From Cristatella mucedo (Eukaryota; Bryozoa; Phylactolaemata; Cristatellidae): 60,000 bases of DNA. Position numbers and translations under genes: made by a program. Below the pieces are notes generated by a model. It saw only the letters and a list, made by a program, of their open reading frames with translations, did no database searches and was not told the DNA's origin. Every line of letters starts with the position of its first letter. Position 1 is the first letter of the stretch. Shown piece by piece: positions 34,961 through 47,429 of the stretch. Where the stretch lies: contig WPIO01000024.1 in NCBI GenBank assembly GCA_009760855.2, positions 2,581,001 through 2,641,000 of the forward strand, written 5' to 3'.

Positions 34961-35377
34961 TACGTGTAGACAAGAGATTTGTGTTTCTAATTAACGTCTG
35001 CACATCGGAAATAAACGTTGCAGAGTACTGCTGTGTGTGTGTTCTGAAACTGTGTGTGTCCTTTAGCAAAACACTAGCATTACACATAAACATATGGGAC
35101 CAGAGATCTTTAATTAAGCTAGCTCACCCCTACAATAAGCTAGGTTTGTTAGCTTTTGAGTCACTAAGTCACTAACATCATGTCAATATTGAGTATTTTA
35201 TTGAATGTCTATAGTCGGACTGTAACTGTACAGCAACAATGAGTGGCGAAAACTTAATTTGCATATTTAGTTTTAGCACGCAATATTACACTCAAAACTG
35301 AACGTTAAAGTGCAGGTACTTCACCGGACTTCAAAGCTAAAACGTGCCCCTGGATATTAGCCCAGGGGAAATGTGCT

Positions 35378-35790
35378 TTCTCTACACGACCCAGGTCGCA
35401 GGTAAAGTCCTGCAGTGGGCGATCCAATATTGCTTAATGCAAGCGGTGGTGAGAATAATTATAATGACAAATTTGTATAGCGTCCTTATGGATCTTAGCC
35501 TCTCTCTAGGCACTTTACACGTTGTGCTCACTATCATGTAGTTAGTTGTAGCAAGCACAATGTCGACGAGCATAACATAGTTAGAGGTGACACTCACAAG
35601 GTCAGCATGCAAGAACGGTTAGTAGCGTCTTGGACAGTGTCAGCACGCATAAATGAACAAAGGACAAGTCATTAGGACCTGCTAAATGCTAGGATAAATA
35701 TGTACGTTTTAGCTTCATATTAATGTCGTCAAGTCAGTCTTCAAAGCTTTTCTGTCGCTTTTTGAATGAGGCTGCTGCAATAGCTAACCC
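35378..35790 (+). mobile_element. SINE1 copy split by a LINE-A insertion
   Basis: The first part, 35378-35453, has TGCAGTGGGCGATCC and ATGCAAGCGGTGGTGA; the second, 35738-35790, has AAAGCTTTTCTGTCGC, a diverged GAGGCTGC and ATAGCTAACC. The LINE-A 3' fragment at 35454-35737 separates them at the middle of the SINE. Confidence 0.65.
35454..35737 (-). mobile_element. LINE-A 3' end inserted in SINE1
   Basis: Tail ATAATTATAATGACAAATTT, hairpin remnant (CTTAGCCTCTCTCTAGGCAC) and 3' UTR (GTGACACTCACAAGGTCAGC) as complement. Confidence 0.7.
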
Positions 35791-35872
35791 TTGTTTAGTT
35801 CAGGATAGCCATCGCATTTCAACAGCATGGACTCTCTGCACTATGACTGCCTTTGCTATCACTAGGCTTGAC

Positions 35873-36037
35873 CAGTGATGGCTCACTAGGTAAGGCGAGT
35901 GCTTTTCACGATCTCGGTTCCAAGACTGTGGGTTCGAACCATACGGTGAGTGGTTCTTATCGCCGCTGCAAGCGGTGGTGATAGCCGTAAAGGCTCTTCT
36001 GTCGCTATGCAGAAGAGACTGTTATATCGGCTAGCAT
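35873..36037 (+). mobile_element. SINE1 copy
   Basis: GATGGCTCACTAGGTAAGGC (A-box region), GTGGGTTCGAACCATACGG (B box), CGCTGCAAGCGGTGGTGATA, CTCTTCTGTCGCTATGCAGA, ending GGCTAGCA. Good consensus-like copy. Confidence 0.8.
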
Positions 36038-37054
36038 TTTTTGGACCGCTTGTGCTTACGGCTTCCGCGCTTCTGCTAGGACCAATAAAGTTGGTGCATT
36101 GGAAAGCTGCCCGAGGCAGCATGACCAACTGGAAATCTTTCTGCACCTGCCTTCGGTAAGCAAAGGACACGCAAAAATTAAAATTGCCGGTTATTCTTCA
36201 CGGGAGCGTTCTATATAGTAATATAATTTTTAAGATGGTCACAATCTCGCTAGTGCACACAATTCAACGCTGATTCCCTAGCCGGGATCGCTGAACAGAG
36301 TGAATGTAACAAAATTAGATTTCGCTTTGTTTTTTGTCTTAGTAGGGCGAGCCTGCCAGCCACAGCAGCCGAATCTCATGCCGACCTTCAAGTACAGTTT
36401 TCCGTGATTTTTCACGCGTGCCGGCTAACTTCCGTATAAGACCTGCGGTTTCCATGCGAAATTGTTGATCTGCTAATTGGGAACAAAAAGGAGCGAACTT
36501 GTGTTCCTATTGGCTAGAATATAGTCGTACCTTTCTCGTACCTTCGGAAAAATCAACAAAGGAAGAGACACGAAGCCAAACTTTAACATAAACGCGGCAA
36601 CTAACAAAAAACTCAAACGCAAGTAAGACACTGAAGAAGAATCCGAGGAGCGTTGCAGTGTCAAAGCTCAGTATACGCCTCACTTTTAACGCATTCTAAA
36701 GCAGAAAGAGACAGAAGGTAAGATCGATGAACTTAACGACCTAGGTCACGATATGGAGTCTTTGCTCGACAGTAGGCTGGGCTCATCAGTTTGGCTGGGC
36801 CTACCGCTAGCTCACGGGAAACTCCTTCGTGCGTATAAAACAACACCGACGTTTCTCGTCGTGCACATAAGCTACCAAAAAGTAATTTCTGAAAATAGAC
36901 GAAAGCAGGCAAAGTGCACTAGAAAAAACACGTGAACTAGAAAGCAGACAAAGTAGAGCAAACGGAATTATTATTAGTGTGCTGATTGTGGCTGACATTT
37001 TGCATTTTATCAACTAGCAAGATACACTTTTTGAGACTGAAAAGTGCCTAGAAT

Positions 37055-37805
37055 GACCGACTTCCAGGGTGCAATGAAATGCCTTATATCAGTAATTGGC
37101 CCACAGCCACTTCAAGAGCGCGGGTCTCGGCCTGTCGTTCCGGGCCTGGTGGTTCGTTCAGCTTCAGCGTGCTCGCCTGGACTAAGTGCTGCCGGTGGGC
37201 ACCGCCCGGAGCCGGTCATGACCCGGAAATACGCCACCAACTACCGCCTTTGTCGCAACGAGACTGAGACCGTCTGCCACGTTCTAAGCCACTGCCGACC
37301 GGTGCTGCAAGCAATAACGGCTCGCCAAAGCCTGGTTCCGGGTCGCCTAATCGGGGCTCTTCCGGCCACTGCCCTCTCCCTGCCTCTCGGCAGGTCGCGC
37401 CTTCCCTCAGGCCGGGGGTCCGGCTCTCTAGCCTGACCTGGTCACCGGCAACGGCGCCGACTCTGTCGCAGTCGACGTAATGGTGCCAATTGACCTATCA
37501 GCAAGGATGCCCTGGTGGTGGCGGCCCGGAAAAAGGTCGGTACGTACGAGGTCATAGCCCGGTCTTTCCTGACCGCTGGCTACCGGTCGGTAGTGGTGAA
37601 GCCCTTTGCAGTCGGTGCTCTGGGTGGCTGGATAACGAAGCCTGCCTGGCAGACATAGGTATTTTTCGTAAGGAAATGGCAGCATTGCGGTGGCCGTGCG
37701 TCTCGGACGCCATTTCTGGCTCAGAAGCTGTGCGGTCGCGGTTCCTGAATCGGAAGGCGCGGGTAGCCGCCGCGATCGCGGCAGGGCAGGGCTCCTCGGC
37801 ATAGG
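37055..37805 (+). pseudogene. RLE-type LINE (R2/NeSL/Hero/R4 group), C-terminal fragment
   Basis: C-terminal end of a non-LTR retrotransposon with restriction-like endonuclease, spread over three frames. From the left: WPTATSRARVSACRSG; a zinc-knuckle segment YRLCRNETETVCHVLSHC (the first of the expected Cys pair is Tyr); then, frameshifted, the PD-(D/E)xK-like region with PDLV, VDVMVP and KKVGTYEVIARSFLTAGY; then FAVGALGGW and, after another shift, CLADIGIFRKEMAALRW, ending at TAG near 37804. PDLV...VDV...K..xY and the GALG.W block are typical of this endonuclease class and quite unlike LINE-A or LINE-B. GC-rich compared with its surroundings. No 28S rDNA is seen beside it. Confidence 0.8.
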
Positions 37806-38249
37806 TAGTGATTTTTTAAGATATTTAATATATTTATAAATCTCGTAGATGCAATGTAAATATTACTAGTATACACTGCAGAGAACCCAAATAGTACAGC
37901 AGCTCTTAATTCTTTGCTGTTTTGAATGAAGCTAGTGCTGTATGCACGAGTTACTCAGGCCGAAGAGCTCTTAAGTAAAAGATCCCCAGACCCTCACTTT
38001 CGAATGACTTGACCTGCGATGTAGACTCTCTGGTTTGTACTCGCTCGCAGCATCAGAAATAAACGACATAGCTCCTTCGATGGCAACCGAGGCAAGTGCT
38101 AGGATGTGCCGATGCTACGCTAGTACCAGCAACAGCCCCCCCCCAGTAGCATTGATTATTGTTCTTTATACAGCTATCCAACGACAAGGCGATATAAGGC
38201 ACAGCAATGGAATGAACGACCGTGGAAATAACCAAGTGACTGGACGAAG

Positions 38250-38795
38250 CCAGACACCTGACCAAAGCCTGGAACTGACTCCGACTGGCTTCACGAAATT
38301 CGCCGACTAGACGATATTTACAAAAAAGCTTAAAATATGTGTTTATTACAGCGTTTAGTGGGTCCTCGTGAATTGTCCTTGGTGTTTTCCTTCGTGCTGA
38401 CACCGTGCATTCTGTTGCTAACCATAGCTACATATTGACCCTTCCAATGTCACATCTAACATTCTTATGTTTGATGACATTGCATTTGTTACCACTAATC
38501 ATTTAGTAATAAATAAATAAATAAATCTTAGCTGATTAAACAGCCTCTTTTTGTATAGCGACAGAAGAGCCTTTACGGCTATCACCACCGCTTGCAGTGG
38601 CGATAAAGGATCACCCACCGCAGGAATCGAACCCACGACCTCGGGACAGAGGTCGTGAAAGCAACCCCCCTACCTAGCGTGCCATCACGGCTCACCGCTA
38701 TGCTTTCCTTACAGCCTCCGTCAAGTGCCTAGGACGAGATTCAGTTCTCTGATGGTTTTATTAAAATAAATTATAATTATTATCATAATAATAAT
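38250..38795 (+). mobile_element. LINE-A 3' end, interrupted by SINE1
   Basis: CCTGGAACTGACTCCGACTG, then TGGGTCCTCGTGAATTGTCC and 3' UTR to 38526; it resumes at 38699 with TTTCCTTACAGCCTC and the hairpin GTGCCTAGGACGAGATTCAG...TTCTCTGATGG, with an ATTATTATC-rich tail. Confidence 0.75.
38527..38698 (-). mobile_element. SINE1 copy inserted in LINE-A
   Basis: Complement of the full SINE1 (GATTAAACAGCCTCTTTTTG; CACCACCGCTTGCAGTGGCG; GGAATCGAACCCACGACCTC), with an AATAAATAAATAAAT tail at 38508-38526. Confidence 0.85.
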
Positions 38796-38799
38796 GATG

Positions 38800-40639
38800 A
38801 TCGTAAGAAAGCTGAGTTTGGCTTAATGGTAGTGCCTATACATCTGACACGTTATAGTCATAACCTGCTGAATAGGCCAGACCAAATGGCGATCCGATGA
38901 ATACAAAGCCAGCAAATTAGGTTCATTGTGACAGCGATCAGAAACTGGGGTGCGCAGCATGCACCAGGACCTACTTCTTGCTTTGCTGAATTTTCTGATT
39001 GGCTGACAGAACTCACTGCCTCGAGTTCCAGGCAACGACGTCATTGCAGCCTAAACTGTTGCTTCAGCTGGCGGCAGGTAAGTTGTAAGGAGAATCGAGC
39101 CTGTTAAATGTACGGAAGTGCTCATTAAAGAATCGCAGAGACCCGTGACTCACTGACTCAGCTAAGAGCGGCGCGAGAGACCAGCATGAGCAACCACACA
39201 GAAGCCAGGGTTTGTGACTATTATTTTAAGGCAGACACTTGAAACTGCTCGAAACTTACTGGCCCGTGACAGGAAGCACGTAGCCAGCCTTGCCTACTGC
39301 CACAAGACAGCAGTAGCATAACCTACTGCCCGAGACATGCTGAATTGCAACATCTGCACAAAATGCTCCCACAGAAAATGCCAAAATATACTTCAGCAAC
39401 TACATTCTATCAACAGAGATCGTGCGCTCATCTTGGATATACCAAATTCCTTGGCCATTGCAATATCGAAGGTTAGGCACTCTACGTTGCATATCTAGTG
39501 TTCCCCCATTTAGTATGCGCAACGTGAAGGCATCCATCACTGAGCATTTAGAGTAGTCGCAGGTGTATGCAATTTTTTACATGTAAAGCGTTATACTGTG
39601 TAGTGATAATGGTTGATGCCTCCTAATTGCCTCCGGTGGAATTTGAGTGACGCCCAGACGTACAGGACTTAATTTGGACTGGTGCCTTGCGGAATAAAAA
39701 AGCACAGGGTCCCACGCATGCCATTTCTAGAGTACACATACTTTGATCGTTCCATCACGATTTATATCTGGTTACGCGACGCCTATATAGGACATGCAAA
39801 CACTAATAGCTCATTAATTTAAAACTATTGGTGTGCTTCTGCATGTTTGGGAAGCTGCTCTAAAGTATGAGGGTAGAATAGACACCGGAGCGCCCTTGGA
39901 AGCGATGGGCAGAATGATGTAAACAAATGCAGCATTCGTTAGGAAACTCAATGCGATCGAAGCACATCCTAGAAACTGGCATGGCAACGAGAACGAGACT
40001 GGGTGCACTAGGTTCTTAACGCTGTGTACACGTGCCCCGGACAGTGGCAGAGCAGGCCGTCAGTGGAAGGGAGATGTACAAACATCTGAATATCGAAAGC
40101 TTTCGGTGCGGCGATTGAGCTAAATGCAGCTCAGCTGCCGAGACTGCAGGTGATTTCTCCATTGCAACAAAGACGCGGTAGGGACGACCGTGCAAAGTAA
40201 CGCAGGTTGGAAAAGACGCTTTTTCTTCGGTCAGCGAAAAGTTTCCGGCGGCGTGGAAGGATATGTACAATATGCGGATACCAAAATGATGTTAAATCGG
40301 GCCGACTCATCTGGCTCAACGAGATGGTGAAAAGCTCCAATAATAAATGTAATGGCTGGAGCTGGTAGAAGTTTATAGAGACCCGGAGAAAGCTTGAATT
40401 GCTAAGTCACCATCGGCAAGGCAGAGCTCTAGCGCTTATCGTTTTTCTCTTTCTACTGATCAAACTACGAAAATTTGTAACACTGACTTTACAGAATTAC
40501 CACTTAGCATGATTGGCCATTTATTCAGATTGCGCCAAGCTAAAGGATCCAACGGCATATACTACTACAACACCGTCTGCAGGTTCACAAAACCACGAAG
40601 ATTCATAGCACGAGGATTATAGTTGCTAGTGAGTAAACG
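38800..40639. other. Intergenic, nothing firmly recognised
   Basis: There is a possible tRNA-like A-box stretch at 38827 (TTAATGGTAGTGCC) without a B box. Minus-strand frames at 40340-39814 (64-84 codons) are not in any family I know. Confidence 0.35.
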
Positions 40640-41434
40640 CGCCGAAGCCACAACAAAAGTCGGCGATCGGCGGCGGCTTTTGGAAGGGCAGACCCGCAGC
40701 CAAACTACGCGCCCTGGCGATCTCACGATTGCATGCCACACGGAGCGGCAAGCAAACGCAAGACATTAAACGAAACCTACTTCAGAAGTCAGACGCACAG
40801 CACAAAACGACAGCGCCATTACAGCACAAAAAACCAACGCTAAACGACTACCCTCATAGGCCATTAAACTGCACTTGCCTTCCTCATAGGCAGGAAGGCA
40901 GGCCACCTCGTGGTGAGCGGCTCCGCTCGGAGGAGGCTCGCTCGCTCGCTCGGAGGAGCGCCGCCTTTGGTAACGAGCAGGCTGCGTAAGTCACCGGCCT
41001 CTTTGCTTCGCCGAAGCATCGCCGCCCGCAGTCGTCTTTCCCATAGCCGAGGGTTAGGTCCGTACCTCCTTCCTCTCGCGCACGAGTCTCGTGTCGTCTC
41101 GCTATTTCCGGCAGTCGCCGTCGCCGCGTGAATTCCCGCTGTCGGCTGGCCGCTCTCGCGCGTCTCCTCTGTCGCGAGCGTCGCACGAATGTCTTCCGTT
41201 GGCACCTACCTTGCCCGCGCGCCGCTTCGCTGGCTCGCGCGGGCCGCTTCGCTGGCTCCTCATTTAGCCTAGCTGGTCCGCTCAACCTCACCGGTCCGCT
41301 TTGCCTCGCTGCTGGCTCCTCACTTAGCGTAGCCAGTCCACTCAACATCGCTGGCCTCGCAGCCGCAGCGCCGCGGCGTAGCGCACGCCACTGCTGCTTC
41401 GCACGCAGCGGCCGCCGCCGGCGATTTGCGGATC
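40640..41434. other. GC-rich stretch with a 60-bp tandem repeat
   Basis: CpG-rich, with a GCTCGCTCGCTC run near 40930 and an imperfect roughly 60-bp unit twice (CTGGCTCCTCA(T/C)TTAGC... at 41247 and 41310). Arg/Ala-rich frames on the minus strand (up to 210 codons) look like base-composition artefacts. It directly precedes composite 2 but has no counterpart at composite 1. Confidence 0.45.
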
Positions 41435-42240
41435 CCACATTCAAGTCGGTCAAGCCGTTCGGCATTCCGTGCGGATTTCTGTAACTCACTACTTGTAGAT
41501 CTGCCGACGTGTGCAACTAGACGCATACCGCTGGCACAGAGGTCGGCAGCTAGGCCCGGCTGCCGCGAACATCGTAGTCACCGCATTAGCCACTTCTCGT
41601 GGACCAACGCAGGCCCCCCCATCAAGCAGCGCAACGACCTCGAGGTTTTGTCACTCGCTTCTAGGCACCTTCACCCTTCTTCTCCAGCCCACCTTTAAGA
41701 GCTGCCTACCATTAGGCTAAGCAGCGTGCGTACTATCAGCATGTTTGGCTCAAATCATTTAGCTATGCTTCAAACTAACATCAAATTCTTTCGAGACAGA
41801 GCATTCAGTTCGTATGCGTCTTAAGCCTCGAGCTCACTCCTGACTAACTTTTCGACGTCCCCTGACCTGTTTTTCACATCATTATGCGGTTCCTCGCGAA
41901 TTGTCCTTTGTGTGCGTATGCACGGCGTCGCTTTGCATGTTGGCTAAACATATTATACCCGTTGGCACTGTTTATAAAATATCCTTCATTTTTATAGCGC
42001 CCAAAGAGAACTTAATCTATATTCAGGCGCTTCACGTATGCCACGGGCTCGAGTCCACGACGTCGGACGTCAAATGCAATCACCTTGACTTTAGTTCGAG
42101 GCGAATACTTTAGCCACTGGGCCGCACCAATGTAATAACGTCTTTTCCTAATGCTTTCCTTGACAACGTTCGATAAGTGCCTAGAGAGGGATCTAGTTCT
42201 CTGAGAGTGCAAAGTAGATGTCTTATTATTAGTACTAGTT
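41435..42240 (+). mobile_element. LINE-A (subtype 2) 3' part attached to GC-rich module copy 2
   Basis: Same subtype as 17200-18205: coding remnant, TGGCACTGTTTAT, then (after a SINE2 insertion at 41978-42130) the intact hairpin region GTGCCTAGAGAGGGATCTAG...TTCTCTGAGAGTGC and an ATT-rich tail leading into the GC-rich module. Confidence 0.7.
41978..42130 (-). mobile_element. SINE2 copy inside the LINE-A of composite 2
   Basis: tRNA-like head at the right (GGGCTCGAGTCCACG as complement) and the hairpin tail at the left (GCGCCCAAAGAGAACTTAAT as complement), absent from composite 1. The stem pairs perfectly (GCGCC/GGCGC). Confidence 0.7.
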
Positions 42241-44530
42241 TCATAAGTACTATTGAATATTCAAGCGGCCTCATTTTATTCAGCCTCTTCATTGCCGCCT
42301 GGCTCTGCTACCGACGGCGTACCTGCCAGTATGGCGCCGAGGAGGCAGCTGCGACTCGCCAGTAGAGCACCGAGGCGACAGCGGTATTTTTGTGGCGCGT
42401 CTGCAAGGACCAGCACCAAAACTCGAGCTGCGATTACGGCTTAAGACTCTCGCACCGGAGCATATACGCGGGCGCTCGCATCGCCCCATTGAGGCTGGTT
42501 CGGGTAACGCGCCGGCATCCGGGTTTCTCGACACCAGTCGACCCAGGCTGCCAGCGATTCGAACGCCTGCCTTGATCAGCCAGTTTCATTCCTGCCTTTC
42601 TCAGTACCCGCCCGCGAGACGCCGCCGCCGTCCGTGCCCGCGCCACCCGCGGGATCTAAGCGGCCCGAGCTCGTCGGCCGAGGTCCGCTCTTTGCGTCTT
42701 TTTTTATGGCGGCAGAATGAAGCCGAACAAGCTGTTGCACGCTCTTCGAAGCTCGCACGGCTCTGCTGGATGGATCGGTCGGCCGAGGACGCCGGGAGTC
42801 GCTCCGAAGTGGCCCTGAAGCGCCGTCTGCCGGATCGCGCGCGCGAGGAGCCCTCGTGACATCCGGCTCGCTCGCAAATCCTGTTCGATTATCGTCGACG
42901 CGCCGACCCCAAATTGAGTAGCGCCATCGACGCCGTCGCCGTTCGGCGGCCGCCGATGCGGACGGCGGAGCGGCCTCGCTTGCGGCGGCGGCGGCACTAG
43001 GTGCCATTCATTACCCCAGCGCCTCCAGCGCCGCCGCCGATCGGCGCAGATCGCTTCCCGGCTTCTATCCGCTGCTGTCGGTAAGGCTCGTCGACGCCAT
43101 GGATGCGCACTTCTCGTTCCGCTAAGGTATGAGCGAGCGCACTTCGTCTCTGCCCCGATCACGCCACGGCCCGCGAACCTGCTGCATCGGTGCAGCGAGC
43201 ACAAGCGTCTAGCCGCGCTACGAGGTTTAGGCGTCGACCGCATTCGTCGTGCGTCGGCCGAGACTAGCGCCGCTACGAGCTACGCGCTTTTGCGACCTAG
43301 TTCCGATAGGACGTGAAGACAGCGCACCGCGTTCGTGGCAACGTAAGAAGGGAGACGGCCGGGCCGCGGCTACGTTTATCGTCGCTCGGCGATCGCTCCG
43401 CGACGTGCAGTACGAGACGGTTTTGGCGAGCGCGACACCGTGCATTCACGCTTAGTCGCTTGGGCTGCTGGTCGTCTCGAAATTTTCGTGCGCGCGCACC
43501 GGCTGACGCGCACCGCGAAGCGGACGCTTTCTGACGGAATGCATTTGAGGCCAGCTGGGAGCGAAGCGCTGGCGATTGGCGGACGTCGGCGAGCGCGTGG
43601 CCTCGCGCGCTTCGGCGAGCACGGTTCGAGCGCTCTGCGCGGCCCCGGACGATACGAAAGGGGAGGGCGACGCTTGCCGACCAAAGCCCATCTCTCTTGC
43701 GCCCAAGGACGCGAGACGCGACGCCGACCTTCAGGCGTTACGGTGACAGTGAAGGCCGATGGCGTGCAAGCGCGCAGCGCACAGTCGCCTCGGGCCTGTA
43801 GACGGCCGACGAATCCGGAAGACTGCAACCTATCAGCTATAACAAAGGAGCCCCGACGACGCTGTCCGCGACCTGCCCGCCGTACGCAGCCCGGCCGCCA
43901 GTCGCTGCCCTAACCGGAAGGGCAGCTTTACTGTGTGCTGAAAGCCCAAGCACAACGATAGAGGCGAGTGCGGTACGCAGGAGCACGGGCGCGTGCTCGA
44001 GCACCGGGGTGAGCGTCCCTCCTCTGAAACGGCTGAACCAGCTAAACCAGCCAGATAATGACTGATAATTTTTGCTTAAAACTATGCGATTATACGATAA
44101 TCTATGGGCGAGGCCGAATACAAGCCGTCGCCACGAGATGGGCAAGGAGTTTTAACTCTGGACTTGGCATTGGCACTTGAGCGGATTTGAGCTCCGCGCA
44201 CTGGAGCTTTTGGTGTACGTCATGGCCGCTTTGGAGCGCCGGTGATCCTCCGCTGCTGTCAAGGAAATGTCCGCGTTCTGGATATGGCCTTGTTCTGCTA
44301 AGTTTCGAGGGGTCTTCGTCGCCGCCACGTTCTCGCTTCTATCGCATATGTGCAACACCTGCAAGCCTCTAGCCGCGGCTATACCAGCTTCAGGCATCCC
44401 AGCATTCGTCGGACATATGTTGAGACTAGTGCTGCTACTAGCGCTGCGTTAGTGGACGATTTCCGACCGGACGTAGTAGCCGCAGACCGCGTTTGTAACT
44501 CCGCTCATCGGCGTTCGCCGGTAGGGTAAA
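42205..44530 (+). repeat. GC-rich module, copy 2
   Basis: Direct-orientation homolog of 18160-20545, roughly 75-80 percent alike by eye with many small indels. It again follows a LINE-A 3' tail. The homology ends at about 44525 after CGCAGACCGCGTTTGTAA; the sequence beyond is not shared with copy 1. Open frames on both strands are short and not shared. Confidence 0.8.
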
Positions 44531-46210
44531 AAGCTACGAGTTTAGCTGAGCTGAGCGCTCAGCGGTGCAAATGGCGCGGGAGTGAGGTAGGTTGATGGCT
44601 GACAAGCGAGAATGGCAGTTCAGGCCTAGTGCTAGATGGCTGGCGCAGGCTGCGCGGTGCCGCTAACGCGTCTGGCTCAGGGAAGCACGACTAACGACCA
44701 CAGGCGATCCGAAGAGTGGGCGCAGTCCGTCCGTCCGCGAGACCAGCAGCCAGTGGCCGGAGAGCGATTAGCGATTGGTCAGAAGCGAGACCGGTTTCAA
44801 ATAATCTCCGGGGTAGCGGACGGAGAGCTGCCACTGAGAGTCGAACGGAGAGAGAATTGCCGGCAGAGCTCGCGTAGAGCCGCCGTGCACGGTAAGAAGA
44901 AAGATGGCCGATCGACGAAGGACACGAGGTCGCAGCCAGATTGAACGCGAGACGATCGGCCGGTGCGCAGTGCGCAGCGGAATGCCGCGACCAGCTATTG
45001 GACTTGGATACTCAGCATCACCTTGCAACTTTACGGGCAGTCGCATTTGCGCTTAGTTTTTGCTCGCCCGTTCGGAGATGACTACTTGTGAACACGATCG
45101 CCTGCGGGGACGATTGCTAGTGGAGACGACCTGCGAACCACCCACCCGTACATGAGATGTCTGCTAAGGGTCGTCAGAAATTTTTGTAATAATGTTGACA
45201 CTAAATGCAAATAACTTAATGTACGACCTCTACATCTGGACCGAGCTAGAACGCTGGCACGGCGCTCGTAACCGATCTAGTCTCAACCGACGCTCAACGG
45301 ATACTGGAGACTTATAAAACTTGTAGCACAGCTAGTGACTAGTAGGGGCTGCATCGATGCACGCAAGTGTGCGGACAGTAGCAGGAACATGGCAGCGACG
45401 AAGAGTGCTCATATCATAACATATCAAGTCCGGATCCACATTGTCGACAAGTCAATTTGACAGCAGCGTTCAGTTACAAGCGTTCAAACAGTAGCCATGA
45501 CTGACACAAACGGCTCTTTGGCATAGAGCTCAGATCAGCTCAAATGTGAATGCCGTGTCTGTAATTAAAACTGACTGCTTATCTCACGGCGTCGTTTTGT
45601 GGTGCGGCCTCAGCCATAGATTATCCCATAATCGGTACCAAGCCGTCACAGGTCCTTAACCCCGAATGGCGATTAGCAGCCCTAGTCTGGCCAGCTTAGC
45701 TCGCGCCGTCGTTTCAGCGCGATCGCTCAAAGCCGTAAGTTCGCCCGAAAATGCCTTCCTGCAAGCAAACAATGGAACACGGCTGATCCAGGCGCTAAAT
45801 GATTGGACGGTACTCGTGGAAGACTGGGGCGCCTTAAATGACGGTGCAGCGGCCGGAGGGTCAATTGGGAGGGACAGGTGGATCTATGCAAGAGTGCGAC
45901 ATTTAACTGAATCGTCATCAAAGAGCTTTACTGATCTGCCTTTATAAAGATTGCGGTACACTGAATATTTAAGGGTTGGAAGAAGAGATCGTTCAGCGGC
46001 TGGTAGCACGGATGAGGAGGCAGCAGGTCGGGTTGGGTTACGGCAGCGGCAGCAGCAGCGGGGCAAAAGGGAATCGCTGGAGTTCGGAGGAGGATGGACA
46101 AACAAACGCTCCTTCTGCCAGCCTTGACTGGCGCCAAGCACTGGTCTTACATAACAAATTAGGTACGCCATATTTTTCTAAAGCTGGAAAAAAGCAAAAC
46201 AATTACTAGC
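44531..46210. other. Intergenic, no assignable gene
   Basis: 44531-45130 is still GC-rich but has no match to the sequence after module copy 1. 45130-46210 includes a 93-codon frame (45666-45947), a TATTTAAGG at 45966, and a GCAGCGGCAGCAGCAGCGG run at about 46040. None can be tied to a family. Confidence 0.35.
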
Positions 46211-46213
46211 CGA

Positions 46214-46372
46214 TTTAGAAACCTCGTTTGTGTAGCGGCAGAAGAGCTTTAATGACAATGACTGCCGCTTGAAGTTAGAAATAATAGAATCGCCCACTGC
46301 AGGATTAGAATCCACGACCTCGGTCGTGGATTGCGAGCACCGTACTTCATGGGCTATCATGGTCAAATGAGA
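46214..46372 (-). mobile_element. SINE1 copy
   Basis: Complement with CCACTGCAGGATTAGAATCC, ACGACCTCGGTCGTGG and GTGTAGCGGCAGAAGAGC. It lies just 3' of a LINE-B copy in the same orientation. Confidence 0.65.
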
Positions 46373-46424
46373 ATGAAGCCAAAGCGCTTGGGCTGACCTG
46401 ACAAATAATACGTATTGTAAGGTA

Positions 46425-46800
46425 ATGTCTCTCCGTCTGTAACTCCGCAAAGTCACAAAGACTATATGTATGCTACGCAGGAGAGTTTTGTATAGGGCAC
46501 TCGTAGTCTAAGCGATTTTCGGTACGCATTCTGTAGCTAACAGACTTCATCTCACAAAAAAAGAGAAAGTGGGAAACATAGCAGAGTCAGGTAAGCAATT
46601 GAGGTAGTGAGTAGCGTGGAAGTACTAGCTCGGGACCACTGCAAAGGATGAGCCATAGTCTGCAGCAGGAGAGTAGCTGTCATTCCGTAAGAATTGTGGA
46701 AGCGAGTTCCACTCTCTAGGATCTGCAGAGCTAAAGCTTCTATCGCCAACGGTCTTTAAGCGGAGGAATGGAATACCACTGTTGTGCGTTTTTCTAGTTT
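46425..46800 (-). mobile_element. LINE-B 3' end
   Basis: Complement of the LINE-B 3' UTR (GAGAGTTTTGTATAGGGCAC; GTAGCTAACAGACTTCATCT) and its C-terminal end (GCGAGTTCCACTCTCTAGGA). Confidence 0.75.
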
Positions 46801-46919
46801 TTTGGACGCTACAAGTATCTTTAATAGTCTAGAGTTTGAGCTTTGAAATACTTAATTAGAAAGATTACAACAGTTGCTAGAGAATAAAAAAGGCAAAGTA
46901 TAAACAGATTCAAAAGCCT

Positions 46920-47075
46920 CAATGTGCATACAGCAGCCGAAGAGACATGGTGTTTATCGCCCATCGCGTATGCAATGAGCAGTCCGGAATCGACTGCTGC
47001 AGGACTCGAACCCACGACCCTAGGTCGAGAAGTGCGAGAGCACGTGACCTCTAGGTCAAATCCCAGGGGTAAAAA
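46920..47075 (-). mobile_element. SINE1-related copy, old
   Basis: Only the tRNA-like part is clear: GCAGGACTCGAACCCACGAC (B box as complement) and the CTAGGTCAAATCCCAGG region. Confidence 0.45.
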
Positions 47076-47429
47076 TCTCACGAGTCCCTATTAAGAGTCA
47101 CTCCAATCTGAATACGCTCAAGACCTGCTCAAAGATCAAATGAAATTTCGATTTGATGTGACGATTTGCGAGTCAACTGACTACTGTTAGCTGTCCTGTG
47201 AAAATGAGGCTTCATTTGGCAGTAAAAATGACATTTAACACACGGAATTGCTACCAGCTGACGATGCCTCTGTTCCGCTCGGCATTACATACCCATCTTT
47301 GAACTTGTTTGTTTCGTTCCTGTGTTCTTTACGTGCTTACTTGTGTACTACTCAGCACAGGTTTTTACCTCGAGGTTCAACTAAATTGTGACCCTGAGTG
47401 TTTTCGTATGTACTATTGCACGCTTATTT

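Noticed and set aside
40884-41516. 210-codon minus frame rich in Arg and Ala
   Set aside because: GC-rich composition artefact with a tandem repeat; no family resemblance and no splice context.
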